Shown here: in pieces, positions 11,169-24,657 of the stretch
Numbering within the stretch: position 1 is the first letter of the stretch
How the letters are laid out: each line of letters opens with the position of its first letter
DNA from: Diospyros lotus
Taxonomy: Eukaryota > Streptophyta > Magnoliopsida > Ericales > Ebenaceae
Assembly: GCF_014633365.1 (NCBI RefSeq)
Contig: NW_026267104.1
Location: 6,260,587-6,324,586 of the forward strand
DNA length: 64,000 bases
Reading direction: 5' to 3'
Position numbers and translations under genes: made by a program
Notes under the pieces: generated by a model
What the model saw: the letters and a program-made list of their open reading frames with translations, nothing else
Told to the model about the DNA's origin: nothing
Databases searched by the model: none

Positions 11169-14098
11169 CCTTATTTTAGGACCAAATATCATTATCTTCT
11201 CAACATTTACCACCATACACATCACTAAAGGCCATATTTAAACTTGCTTCATGCATAACTTTTGTGGCAAAAAACAATATTTACCACATAAAACGTTAAC
11301 AATAGCATAAAATATAGCACGGGCAAGTGAGTGTAAGAAAACTCATCACGTAATTGGTATTTATTTCCTTCATTTTGTTAAACCCTTATTCCATAATGTG
11401 GTTATCAGATGATGTAAAGTTTACCAGTTAATTATTAGTTATGATGCCCACAAACTTTACTGATTCTAATTGGAAATACAAATTAGATTTGTCCTAATGC
11501 AAATTTGACCGTTTATCCCGAGTTCAGGTTGATTTGGATCAGGTCTCAGTTTCAAAGCATAGTTTAAAATATAGTTAGTTCAACATAAATTTTGAGCACA
11601 ATCAACAGTAGCAACGTAAACAACAATAACACTATGAGATTACATTAACCATCTACTGTAACAATAATTTTACCAAAAAAAAAAAAAAACTGTTAAACAC
11701 ACTGCGGAGAAGAGGAAAGAAGTCACCTTGGAGATTTATCTAGAGATTAAGTACATGACAAAGACAGCACCTTCGGCTTCGGTCGGATCATGTAATTTCT
11801 ATAGACTCGGAATAAAGAAAGCAGGTTTTCCTAGCCAAATCTTGGCTTATAGGAAACTTAAAAGCAAAGGAATTTAGGTGTTTGGGTCGTTTGGCTTTGT
11901 ATTAGATCATCAGGTTGAGGTTGGGTCTCATCTAACCAAGACTGGAATTTGATGTAATGTAATCATTTCAAGAAATTAGGGTCGGGATTCAGAACTGAAC
12001 CAGTTAACAAAAAAATCCAAACACAATTGACCCAATTATTATATTAATTCAATTTAGTTCTTAGATCTATTTAGACTCGTAAACACCCCTACTTTGAACT
12101 AGAGGGTGGATTGCAGAGAAAACAGTACAGTAACACAATACTCTTTGTAAAAAGAATTTTTTTTTTTTTTTTCTAACTCAAAAGATCTGCGAGGTAAGAA
12201 TGCATGCTTATAAGAATTCAACTAGCAAAATGCTTTTCGACATGTGTTTGTAACAGATGAATCCATCAATTACATAACACACAAATAAGGAACGCATAAT
12301 TTTAAATTAAAATTCATTTTATTTATAAAAGAAAAATACTAAGTAGGATCCTTAAATTCCATTACAAATGAAATACAGTTCGAAGAGAGACCGTGTTTGG
12401 GCCAAGTAGGATCCTTATAATGGGCTGCCCGTTTTATAAATTAAGATGCAAACAGCTTGGAGTTTCGTCATCATCTTCAATTTTAACTGGAGGGCTGGCC
12501 TAAAGAAATTGACAACGTAGACGAGTCTTGCATAGAAATGGATAGAAAATATAAAAGAAAAGATAATGATGAAATACAATAATTGAAGAACTTGGAAGAG
12601 AAGATAAGGATACCTTTCTTATCATATGACATTATTGCCACAACCCGATTAACGAAGCACAGGATAAAGAGCAAGTGATATGACTGAATGAGGGGTCCAA
12701 CCTTTCTTGCTGCAAAGAAAAAGCTCAAGAAAAGTAATTCAAATCTTCACAATCCCTCTTTTGATTGAAGATATTACTTTCGTGAATGCTTTAGTAGACA
12801 TTATTGAATGCACATTAATTAATGGAACAATTTCATTACGATATTCCTTTCAAACTGCACTTCTTACCAAAATGCGAATGGTGAGATAAAAAGTAAAAAA
12901 TCACAGTGCCCTAATTCAGGCTGAACATCAACATGCATTCATATAATCCCTCAATGATTAGATTCTTTAAGTAGAATAAACGCCATTAATAGCTAAGTAA
13001 TTCAATCATAGAATCCACTATTTGAGGCTTTGAGTCAAAGTCTTGGTCTGCTAATTGCTCTTCTTTAATTCAATCAACAGCAAAGCCAATAGCACCAAAT
13101 GAGAGAATGACAAGTTGCACAAGTACTAAAGTTAAAGAAGGGTTAATCCAATCAAATGCAGCACGGTTGTAAAAGGGTTTCAAGGAGCTGGGTGACTAAG
13201 TTTGTACTGTTGGAGAAATTACAATAAAAGTGTATCAAAAGAAAGACGAACACATAACAGTTCAAGATAGTCGGATAAGTAACAAATATCTTACCTCTCT
13301 TTGCAACAACTTGGTGCCGCTTCTACAAGTTCTGATCTCTAGCAGTACACTGGGTTATGTCAGACATTTCCACAGGATACAAAAGGACAGCCATTCGAGC
13401 CATTCTTCTCACAAATCCAGCCCAAAAGTGAAGACAACTTCTCCCCAATGCCTTTATCTGCCCAAAGTAATGCAAAGAGAGACAAGTAACAGGCCCTGGT
13501 GAACGTATTCTTTGAATAATGAGCTAATAATGAAATAAAGTAACAGTGACTAGTGGATTAGTAGGTTATTCTAAAACAAGATTTGTTTTCTTTCTAATCC
13601 TCCCATGAAGTAGTAACATCAATCTTCATATTTTTAGTAAAATAATATATCTGATACTAATGAAAGAAAGGGGCAAAAAAAGAACTTCAATAAGTTGATG
13701 GATCACCTACATGCTTTTTGGTGGACAGCAGGGCCCATTTAATAACCTAAGGATAGTCATTGTGTAAAAAACTGCTATGAACTCCTTTTTCTTGCTTTCG
13801 GGAAAAAAGAAACTTAAAAGGTTGTAATGCTATAAACTAAAACAAGATCAAGTTAGTCTGCAATAATTAAAAAAGTGGATATGGCATATTAAGAAAGAAC
13901 CGCAGGGGAAATATTAACTCAAGTCCTCAGGATTTCAATTAGTCAACTCCAGGTGTATCACTTGAATAATCGTTTTATAAGCTAATTATGTTCTACTTTA
14001 TTTATTTGTGCCTTTTGGGGTGGCAGGGTTTAGAGACTAACAAAATGTTCTTACCAGACAGCTGATCATTTCGAAGAACAACAGCTCTCTCTGATTTC
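11169..14098. other. Long non-coding stretch upstream of the receptor kinase
   Basis: AT-rich, with poly(A) runs near 11676 and poly(T) near 12155. Short ORFs at 12483-13502 show no domain and no splice-linked continuation. The kinase promoter should lie in the last few hundred bases; no clear TATA box stands out. Confidence 0.4.
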
Positions 14099-17000
14099 AT
14101 GTTTAATTATCCCATCTTCATGGAGAAAACTTATTTCCATCATCCAACTATACTGTCCTTGGCACTCTGCTTCTTAGCGACATTATCTATTGCTGCTACT
14201 ACAAACTACACCACTGATCAATCAGCTCTGCTAGCCTTTAAAGACCACGTCACTTATGACCCCAATGGAATCTTGGCAAATAATTGGTCCACAGCCACCT
14301 CAATCTGCAACTGGACTGGTGTCTCTTGTAGCATGAATCCCTTGCGGGTAACAGCCTTGAATATCCCAGAAATGGGTCTTAGAGGCACCATCCCTCCAGA
14401 TGTAGGGAATCTATCATTTCTTGCTCATTTCAACATCAGTAATAACAACTTCCATGGTCTTCTACCAAGCGAGTTGGCTCGACTGCATCAATTGAAGGTT
14501 GTCAACTTCAATGTTAACAACTTCAGTGGAGAGGTTCCTTCATGGTTTGGAGTCTTGCCTCAACTTCAATATTTGCTTCTCGCCAACAACAGTTTCACAG
14601 GTCATTACCATTTCCCCTCTCAGAAATTTTGGCCCCCTAATTTAAGTTTCAATTCTCTGCAAGGAGCACTCCACAAGGAGATAGATAATCATCATACGTT
14701 CAAGAAGAATAATGGGATTTAACCTGTTTCCAGGTCCCATACCTTCAACTATTTTCAGAGCCCCGTCTCTTCAGCATATTGAATTCACATACAACAAATT
14801 GTCTGGTGGTCTCCCAGAGGACTTCTGCCTTCGCCTTCCAAAACTTGAGTATCTCTTTCTTTCTGGGAATGAGTTATATGGCCAAATTCCATCAACTATT
14901 GGTGCATGTAGAGAGCTTAAAGTTATATCACTATCTACTAATAAATTCAACAGTTTCATTCCTAAAGAAATTGGGAATTTGACCATGCTTCAAGAGCTAT
15001 ACCTTGCCGACAACAATCTTAGAGGTAAGACTTATTTTGCTGTCATCCATTAACATGTCATTTGATCGGTTTAGTGCAAGGATGTTACTTTACAAAACTT
15101 AAACAATTTTGGATTAGCTTGTGTTAGCTGCTGATGGTGAAGAAGAAAACAAATATGAACAAAAACTATAAGTTTTTTCTGATTTTTTATTCCAAGTATT
15201 CCAGAAATATTTGGTTTAGCAACTTCCTTAGAAATTTTATACAGTGGGACAAGGAATTATGTAAAAAGCATATGATGATGTGCCCTCAAAATTTTGATGA
15301 TTGACCACATTTTATTAAAAAAATAAAAAATGAAAAAAAGGAATGACCCTTATGCACATTTCTTTATGCATCAACTAGACAACTACTCGCCGCATGCTGA
15401 CTCTTCTTTACAATCTAATGCCTTGATAATTTCCAAAATCATTTCTACGTTAGAAATTCCAGAAAATGATTGAATGTATTAAGTTTCATTCTTAACAAAA
15501 TAAAAGGTAGTAATCAGTTATAAATTTGAAACTATAACCAGAAAATTGACAAAATAAATGACTGGAAATTGGTTAGAAAAATACTATTTCACAACCAAAA
15601 GTTGAAGGAAGCTAATTTTTAACAAAGATCGCAAAAGATTAAAAATGCACTAGAAATGTCTTAAGTTTAGAAATGTGAAAATAGATAGATCATGCAAACA
15701 AGTTTTTATGAAAAAATGGAACATATTACCTTCTTTTATTTACAAGTTACAATCACACTTTAAAACAGATTAGAGGGAGGTAGATATGAGCATACTATAA
15801 AAGTTGATAAATTTACCATTCAGAGTTCACAACTTTTTTGGAGTTAAATGCAATATAAAAGAAATTAAATCTGTATAAAGGCCATAAGGTATCATACTGC
15901 TCCAAAAGGCTGACTGGATTCCACTAGCTTTATTCAATTTGATTCATGGGATTGAGGTTCAAAGGCTTGACTGTGAGAGAACCAAGGGTAGGGAATCAAC
16001 TTTGGCAGGGCTCATGCTAACTGGAGCTTAAAGAAATAGCATCATGGACTGAAAACAGGCCTGCTATTTGTAAAATAGAACTGTAAGCCCCTATTTGTAA
16101 ACTGGTCTGCTAACCATAGATGTTACATATTCAATATAGATAGAATAGGCATATTTATAATATATGTCTAAGTATATGAAGTTATAATACATATCATGTA
16201 TATTTTTGAAATTCTAGAAACTAATTATAGCTAACTAGTTTAAAATTTTAAATCTAAAGGATTATCTACCAGTAGATGATTGCACTAGGTCCCAATCCCT
16301 TCCCCTATCCCCCTCCCAAAAATTAAAAAAAGAAAAGAAAAGAAAAAAAATGTCATATTCCCCCCCCCCCCCCCCCAACCCTAAAAAAAGAATAAACAAC
16401 ATCAATAATAATAATAACAATAAATGGCTTTATAAGTTTCATGAACTCCTTTGCAGGTGAAATTCCTCAAGAGATGGGTAATCTTCATAGTTTGAAGACA
16501 CTATCTGTTGCAGTTAACAATCTTACTGGTCATATACCTTCTTCAATATTTAACATCTCTTCTCTGAAAGGGCTTTATCTTGAAAAGAATAATTTACTTG
16601 GCACTCTACCAGTGGATATGTGCATGTATGTTCCTAATCTTCAAGTTGTTTCTCTTCGCCGCAATAAATTGAAAGGAAGCATTCCAAGAGAAATAGGAAA
16701 CTGTACCTCACTCACAGAATTAAGTCTCTCAGAAAATCAGTTTTCAGGTAAAGTATTATCAATTGTTTGCTTGACTAGTTCCTCTCTTTTTTTCCTTCTT
16801 TTTTTTTTTTGGCTAGTACTCAAAGTACTAAGCCTGTCAACAGACCAGATCTGGTGCAGATCCACAAGTTCCAGATCCGTTAAGACCAGTCCAGATCTAC
16901 TAGATCCATATATAAATGGACCTGATGGATCTGGACCAGATCCAGATCCATTACATAAATATTTACTACAAAATAGAATTTTATATTTTTAAATTTTAAT

Positions 17001-20000
17001 ATTTAATTGCACATTTTTAAAATTATTTTATTCTCACATATATTTGTTAAAATATTTATATGTATGTGTATACATACGTTTAAAAGTAAGTATACAAACA
17101 TGTATGTAATACATATATGCACATATGTACACTTACATTACGTACTACATACAAATATATGCATAGGTGTATATAGATATATATATATATACATATATAG
17201 ATGTATATATATTCACATACATATATGTATGCACATATATTTCCCATGTGCATGTATATAAAAACATACATACTTATGTATAGTATGTACAAGAATGTTA
17301 ATGCGTGTATGTATAATATTATGTCTTTGTAACATATGTAAATATGTATAATACATATATATACATGTATCCACACATATTTATACATCTGCATATATGT
17401 ATGTACTATACACATGCATGTGGATATATATATGTGCATACATGTACATTTACATATGCATATATACATATAGCCACATATGTAAATGTTTATGAATGTA
17501 AACGTATATATACATATATGTATGAATATATATATAGTGACATGCGATTTGGATATTAGTAATATATGTGTGTACATGTATATATACATGCAATGACGTA
17601 TATACATAAATATCATACACATTATATATGTGTGTACTTATGTTTATATATGTATATATGTTTGCGTATGTATAAATATATGGATTTTCCTACTCATATA
17701 TAAATAAATACATGTATGTATATGTGTTTATATATAAAAAAGCAAGGAAATGTTTTAAAATGGATCTGGTCCAGATCCATGAGACCAGTCCAATAATAAA
17801 CATATCTGTACTGGATCATTAGTTGATCTCGATCTAATGGATCTGGACCTGACAGGCCTACACAGTACTAATATGGATCATGAAAAGAAAAAGGATGAAT
17901 TCAATAGATAGTTTGAATCAGCAATGCACCGAGAAGAAGAAATAAAAGAGTTTTTATTCAAGCAAAATGAGTTGCGCCACCAATGGGCATAGTATTAACC
18001 AAAAAAAAAAAAATGCTAGGAAAAATATTAATTCGGAGTTAATAGCAAGACTTGCTAACTTGGAACTGGGTGCTTTTACACAATCACATGACAAAAATGT
18101 AGATACTAGACCAAGGATGTCCATAATAATTGGCCAAGATATCAATTCTACTGCGTTAACATTATCAAGACCATAACCTAGGTACAAGTTACCAGTTTCT
18201 ATTGTCACAAAGGATGATTGAACCTAAAGGAGTCATTTTGGTAATTTCAGAAAACACTAGCTTCTAACTAAATACTAGCTTTTGCAGCAAAAAGGAAAAC
18301 ACTAACTTCTGCTGTTGGAGCAGGTAAGGCACAAAAGCACATACTTGACTTTAACTAAATACCCTAAACAGAAGACATATACCATGCCACAGCTGGTAAC
18401 TTGGCTGCCAGCTTGATGCCACATCAATTGCTCTCTCATGTTGTGGTTTTAATGCTTTTCAGGTTCCATATCACCAGAGATTGGTATTCTACAAAACCTG
18501 GAGAGGCTGCAACTCAGTTCCAACAACCTAAATGGTCCCATTCCAGCAATAATATTCAATGTCTCAAGGCTGCAAATTATTTCAATCGAGGAGAATCAAC
18601 TTTCAGGCAAACTTCCATCAAACTTTGGCCTTTCATTACCCAATCTTACAGAACTTTATCTCGGAGGAAACAATCTCCAGGGTGCTATCCCTGACTCCAT
18701 CTCAAATGCTTCTAAGCTCACTTACCTAGGCCTTACCTCTAACAGTTTCACTGGTCCAATTCCCAACTCCCTTGGTAATTTAAGATTCCTTGAACAACTG
18801 CATTTGGGATCAAACAATTTGACAAGTGAAAATTCATCTCCAGAACAAAGCTTCCTCATTTCCTTGGAAAACTGTAAAAACTTGAAAGTACTGTGGATAT
18901 CAAGAAATCCTCTAAATGCCATTCTGCCTGTTTCAATTGGAAATCTCTCCACTTCTGTTCGTAGCATTTTTGCAAGTTACTGTGGATTCAGAGGCACCAT
19001 TCCTAGCGAAATTGGTAACTTAAGCAATGTAGCATTCTTACATCTAGAAAACAATGACTTGACTGGGTTCATTCCAACAACAGTCTTTAAAGATTTGTGG
19101 AAGCTTCAAGTACTAAATATTCATGGCAACAAATTCCAAGGATCTATTTCGGCCGATCTATGCAATTTAAAGAACCTTGGTGCTTTATATTTGCAGAAAA
19201 ACAAGCTTTCTGGATCAATACCAGCATGCCTAGGGAATCTTACTTCTATAAGACATCTCTCCCTCAGTTCTAACAAATTAACTTCTGGGATACCCACCAG
19301 CTTGTGGAACCTTGCCTATCTTTTGAAGATGAACTTGTCCTCAAATTCTTTAAGTGGACATCTGTCACCACTCATTGGAAATTTGAAGGTTGCAACTACT
19401 ATAGATCTATCAATGAATCGTTTCTCTGGTCCAATACCAGTAACAATAGGAGGTCTTCAAAGCTTAGTTAATCTTTCTTTGGCACATAATCAATTTGCAG
19501 GACCAATACCTGAATCAATCGGGAATTTGTTGAGTATGGAATTCATAGATCTTTCCCACAACAATCTCTCTGGTGCAATTCCCAAGTCTTTTGAAGCACT
19601 CTCACAACTTCAACGCTTCAATGTGTCTTTCAACAATTTGAGAGGAGGAATTCCCCAGGGAGGACCTTTTGCCAACTTCACAATTCAATCTTTCATAGGA
19701 AATGAAGCATTGTGCGATGCTCCTCAGCTGCAACTGCCACCATGCATTGCCGGTTCCACACATAAGTCAGGGAGGAAAAGAATTTTATTAATTATATGTA
19801 CTCCTGTGTTAATAGCATCCATACTCCTCACCTTGACCTCTGTTCTTGCACTGAGAAAATGCCAAATGAGATCAAAACAAACAACTCAATCTGTTATGTT
19901 ATCCACGCTAACAGTCAAAAAGTTTACCTACCAAGAACTTGTACAGGCGACTGATGGGTTTAGTGATAGCAATCTACTCGGCATGGGAAGTTTTGGCTCA

Positions 20001-20934
20001 GTATACAAAGGGACTTTTCTAGATGGGGGAACCTTGGCAATAAAGGTCTTCAATTTGCAGCTAGAAGGTGCATTCAAGAGTTTTGATACAGAATGTGAGA
20101 TGTTACGTAATATTCGTCATCGGAACCTTATCAAAGTCATTAGCAGTTGCTCTAACCTTGATTTTAAAGCAATAGTACTTGACTACATGCCCAATGGTAG
20201 TCTTGAAAAATGGTTATATTCTCACAACTACTTCTTAGATATACTGCAGAGATTAGAGATAATGATAGACGTTGCTTGTGCTCTGGAGTATCTCCACCAT
20301 AGTTACTCCACACCTGTGGTCCACCGTGATCTAAAACCCAGTAATGTCCTCCTAGACGAAGATATGGTTGCCTACGTAAGTGATTTTGGCATAGCAAAGT
20401 TCTTAGCTAATGGGGACAGCATGCAACAAACCAAAACTATAGCCACATTTGGATATATCGCACCAGGTGACGCTTTTAACTTGGTTTGTTTCAGCACAAA
20501 TTTAACTAAGGCTTTAATTAAGTTTTGCATCCTTGCCAACATATTATTTCTTTTAATGAATCTTAATGTTGAATGTAGAGTATGGGCTGGAAGGATTAGT
20601 GTCCACAAAGTGTGATGTTTACAGTTTTGGAATCATGTTAATTGAAACATTTACAAGAACAAAGCCAACTGATGCGATGTTTGCTGGTGATTTGAGCCTG
20701 AAGCGCTGGGTGGAAAAGTCATTGCCTAATGCATTATCTCAAGTTATTGATGCCAGTTTGCTAAGACCCGAGGAAGAACACTACACAGCAAAGGTGAGGT
20801 GTGTCTCATCCATCCTGGGATTGGCTTTAAATTGCTCGGCGGAGTCAGCGGAGGCGAGGATGAACATAAAAGATGTCGTAGCAGCACTCAAAAAGATAAG
20901 GCTTTTATTCCTCGAAACTGTCAAAGGACCATAA
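14099..20934 (+). CDS. LRR receptor-like kinase, subfamily XII type, four exons, exon 1 damaged
   Basis: A plasma-membrane receptor kinase of the Xa21/EFR-like class (At3g47570 type). Exons are 14099-15024, 16457-16747, 18463-20466 and 20579-20934; all introns are phase 1. The ATG at 14099 or 14120 starts a signal peptide, followed by the LRR N-cap (DQSALLAFKDH..CNWTGVSC), more than 20 LRRs, a membrane helix (LLIICTPVLIASILL) and the kinase. Kinase motifs present are GMGSFGSVYKG, AIKVF, HRDLKPSN (20322-20345), SDFGIAK and GYIAPEYG, the last split by intron 3. Close relatives usually have HCD (non-RD); here the codon is CGT, giving HRD. Exon 1 loses frame near 14600-14640 and again near 14705. 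In between the LRR is scrambled, so this allele is probably a pseudogene unless those indels are assembly errors. Exons 2-4 are open throughout. Such receptors sense microbial or endogenous peptides; the ligand is unknown. Confidence 0.85.
16829..17860. mobile_element. hAT-type element (1032 bp) in intron 2 of the receptor kinase
   Basis: The termini TAAGCCTGTCA and TGACAGGCCTA are inverted repeats, flanked by CAAAGTAC and CACAGTAC (8-bp duplication with one mismatch). Subterminal regions hold many copies of CCAGATCC/GGATCTGG in both orientations, typical of hAT transposase-binding sites. The middle (about 17030-17740) is an alternating TA/TG/CA low-complexity stretch that opens ORFs on both strands; none is a real gene. 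Confidence 0.8.
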
Positions 20935-21680
20935 AATACTACGGTACATATTTCACCTTATATTTTCATTATAATATATAATAGTCTCCTTGTGGCTGAT
21001 GAACTAATTTGGACCATCAACTCATGCCCCCTGAATGGCAGAAACTGGATGCCATCAAGGTCTGAAGGTCTACGATCAGAAGTGTTACTATCTTGTGAGA
21101 TGCCACGTGTGTAAAATGATTTGCTTTTCAACGCACAATTATCTAAATCAAGACTCATGAACAAGTTAAATGTTAGGTACAAGCTGTTAAAGTTACTCTA
21201 TTTCAACTGATTGTAGTAACGTGAGATGTGGGATTGTCCATAGCAGGATCCTTGTTTTCAGAACTCTGTTGCAAAAAAGTTAAAATATACTTTAGATAGG
21301 TGAAGATGAATTGGAGAAATATGTCAAGTGTAAATGTAGTTGGTTCCCAAGGAAAACAATTAGTATGTCAGCTGAATGTATGTTTGCAGTCCAGTGGTCA
21401 TCTAATAATTCAGTCATATACAAAAACAATTTCTACTTATCTCTGGTCTTTATATGCTTCTAATATCTGTATTATATTGAAGGTACCATAAATGTCTCCC
21501 TATGATGTCTTAAACCATTACAGGGAAATATTTTGAGGCAGGCAGTGATGAAGGTGGGTGAAAATTATGCTTAAATGTGTCAAAGCATGGTGTGTCTAAA
21601 GCTCCTTTTCATCTTACAAATAAAAGCGAGAGCATTAACAAATGCCTTGAGCACAATGGAATGCAGATTACAGAAGTTTA
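20935..21680. other. 3' flank of the receptor kinase
   Basis: Probable 3' UTR, then unique non-coding sequence. No gene or repeat recognised. Confidence 0.4.
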
Positions 21681-21697
21681 ATAATCTTATCAATCAA

Positions 21698-21929
21698 GCC
21701 CCCACAAGCATGGCTCAACGGTAAAGGATATGAAGTTTTACTGGGAGTATTAATAATCAAATCTTTGTAATTGTATGTCTCATGTGGAGGTGTGAACTGA
21801 ATGTCTTGCTCTGTGTGTATATAGACTGTGATTGCATCCTGATTTACCTAACAGGCAAACTGGAGGGGAAGGCTGCTTGTCTCCAAGACTAGTCGGGCAA
21901 AGCTTGAAACCTGGGTTATTAAAAAAAAA
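21698..21929 (+). mobile_element. tRNA-derived SINE with 17-bp target duplication
   Basis: The 232-bp unit starts GCCCCCACAAGCATGGCTCA, with a pol III A-box-like TGGCTCAACGG, and ends in a poly(A) tail. It is flanked by identical ATAATCTTATCAATCAA at 21681-21697 and 21930-21946. A long target duplication plus A-tail indicates LINE-assisted retrotransposition. The B box is degenerate. Confidence 0.85.
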
Positions 21930-22530
21930 ATAATCTTATCAATCAACAGATGAAAGTGAGAACATTGACAAAAGCCTGGAGCATAATAGAATGATCATAG
22001 ATGTCCAAGAGGGTTCCTTGAAGATCTTTTTCAACTGATCATTTCAAGATCAGAAGGATTCTAAGCTCTTTTTTGCTATATCACTGGTTTAAACCTCACG
22101 AGATAGCTCTGCATCGTGAAGCTCTAATACACAGTGAAATGAGAAATAAAACGAACATAAAGAGAATAGACTAACAGAAGCCCCTAAACGGGCAAACTGG
22201 AGGGGAAGGCCGCCTGTCTCCAAGACTAGTCGGGCAAAGCTTGAAACCTGGATTATTAAAAAAAAAACAAATCTTATCAATCAACAGATGAAAGTGAGAG
22301 CATTGATAAAAGCCTGGAGCATAATAGAATAATCATAGATGTCCAAGAGGGTTCCTTGAAGATCTTTTTCAACTGATCAATTTCAAGATCAGAAGGATTC
22401 TAAGCTCTTTTTTGCTATATCACTGGTTTAAACCTCACGAGATAGCTCTGCATCGTGAAGCTCTAATACACAGTGAAATGAGAAATAAAACGAACATAAA
22501 GAGAATAGACTAACAGAAGCCCCTAAACGG
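21854..22530 (+). repeat. Tandem duplication, 337-bp unit, including the SINE 3' half
   Basis: Copy 1 (21854-22190) and copy 2 (22191-22530) are nearly identical. Both begin GGCAAACTGGAGGGGAAGG inside the SINE and run through its A-tail and about 255 bases of flank. The few differences show that the duplication came after the SINE insertion and is recent. Confidence 0.92.
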
Positions 22531-23023
22531 CTAAACCAGTACGAACACAGATGACAGCAGTAAGGAAGACTCAGCTATCAAACAAAAATGGTGAACACAA
22601 AAAAGAAATGGAGACATACAGACAAACAAAAGCCCAGTTAGCATGTCAGAATTAATCACGGTAAAGTTCGAAAGATACGCAGAATGTGAGTTATACTGTC
22701 TTTTTACCGTATAGCATCGAGTTCGAAAACAAAAATTGGCATATTTTCTCATATTCCACCAACGGCTTGTCTCTTCATGCCATGGAACATCTCCTTTCCC
22801 CAAAAATAACATCCTGAAACTTTTAATTGGAATCTTCAACAGTCATCACAATTCAAAATGCAAAAGCATTCATCATTTGGGAGTCACAACGACTTCGGAA
22901 GTTTCTCTGTAGTCATATGCATACGCACTACGCTAAATCGAAAGGAGCAACCTGACTTTCCCATTGCAGAATCATGGCTCTACCAAACCCTAAATTACGA
23001 GCACACGCATATGCGTTATGTAC

Positions 23024-23091
<68 letters not shown>

Positions 23092-24190
23092 ATATTACCA
23101 GTAAGAACCAAAACGAGGTACGAAAGCGGGTGATTCATTCGAATCGGTAGAAATGGAGAAGCGTCGCCAGTAGTGAATGGACTATACTCTGCATCCGAGA
23201 TTCCGAATTACAGCCATGGAGGCCAGACTCAACAGTTACATGCCGGCGGCTCCCGTTTAAGGGTTCTGCTTGGGAGGGTGTGAGTGAACCAATTGAATGG
23301 TAAATGGTAGAATTTTTTTTTTTGGCTGGGAACGCCTATTAAGATTAATAGAGAGTCAGAAATATATATTTTTTCTTTAAATTATAAGAGTTTGAATGAA
23401 ATCAGACTTATTTATTTAAATTATAGGAGTTTGAGTGACATTTTAAAATATTTTTACGTATGTGCATATGGAGCTATGTTGCACTAAAATGCTCGGAGGA
23501 GTGGTTTCTCGGTTTCAGTTTCTCGTTTTCGTTTAAAATTTTATTTATATTTATTTTTTAAAAAATAATATTCATTTTCACGTTTCTATTTTATATCAAA
23601 AACGTTTCCCTTTTTTATTTCAGGTGACATGTTGTGTTTACGGGTCTTAAACGCTGACGAATCATGAATAAAATTATAAATAATTGATCAAATCAGAACA
23701 TTATTGTTAAAATTAAAATTTTTTGATAAAATTACAAAAATACAAAAAGATTTAAATTTTTCATGCTAATAATTTTTTTTTATTTTATATAACCTTAATA
23801 TTGAAATAATAAACAAAGACCATCTAATAATAGCAACATTTATAACATCATTGTCACATACCTTAATCTTTGTACAATTGAAAATAAAAAAATAGATTGA
23901 CAAAAAATGAACCACCCAACGTGGTAGCGAGATTTGAGATGTTGTGTTAAAGTATATGTTGCTCTTATCATTGCTTAAATAATCATTAGTTATACAGTTC
24001 AATAATTTAAAAAAATACAACTCTTAAGTAGTTTGACAAATAATCCCTCGTGTGACCCATGGTGTGGATTTCTTAAATGTCATATATGGTCAATATGATA
24101 ACTATTGCTAGATTAAAGGCAACTTATTTGCTTACTCAATTTTTTCATTTTTATTTTGATAAAAAAAAAGTAAATAAATAAATTATCGGT
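22531..24190. other. Non-coding stretch, unrecognised
   Basis: No supported gene. The first part (22531-23280) is less AT-rich than its surroundings and could be an old gene remnant, but no domain is visible on either strand. The remainder is AT-rich. Confidence 0.35.
23025..23089. repeat. Compound (TA)n(GA)n microsatellite
   Basis: About ten TA units are followed by about twenty GA units. This is a simple sequence repeat likely to vary in length. Confidence 0.95.
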
Positions 24191-24657
24191 AAATCATACC
24201 AGATATTACTAAACTTTGGTGTATTTTTCATTTTAGTCACTAAACTTTAATTTTTTGTAATATGACCATAGAAGTTTAAAAAAAATTATAATGTGATGAC
24301 ATATAAGATTTTCTTATCATTCTATAGCCAGAATAGGTGACGTAACACTGATGTGACAAACAATAAAAATTATTGTACAATGACAATCAATCAAAATGTG
24401 CCACGTGTCAAACCTATCAAACCCATCAGCGCCACGTGACACGTTCTGATCGGTTGTTATTGCACACTATTTTTATTGTTTGCCACATTAACGCTATGTG
24501 AGCGCCATGTCACCCACTCCAATTATAAAGGGCCGAAAAATCTTATATGTGACTACATTTCAAAACTTTTTAAACTTCTGTGATCACATTGAAAAGAATT
24601 AAAATTTAGTAATTAAAATAAAAAATAAATTAAAATTTAGTGATATTCGGTGTGATT
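24191..24657. mobile_element. Foldback MITE related to that at 7420-7763
   Basis: Left AAATCATACCAGATATTACT and right GTGATATTCGGTGTGATTTA arms are inverted copies. They share the TTAGTCACTAAACTTTAATT motif with the earlier element. The interior holds GCCACGTGTC and its inverse. No coding potential. Confidence 0.7.

Noticed and set aside
17007..17622. Long ORFs of mostly Tyr, Ile, His and Met on both strands
   Set aside because: Low-complexity TA/CA/TG sequence inside a hAT element in an intron.
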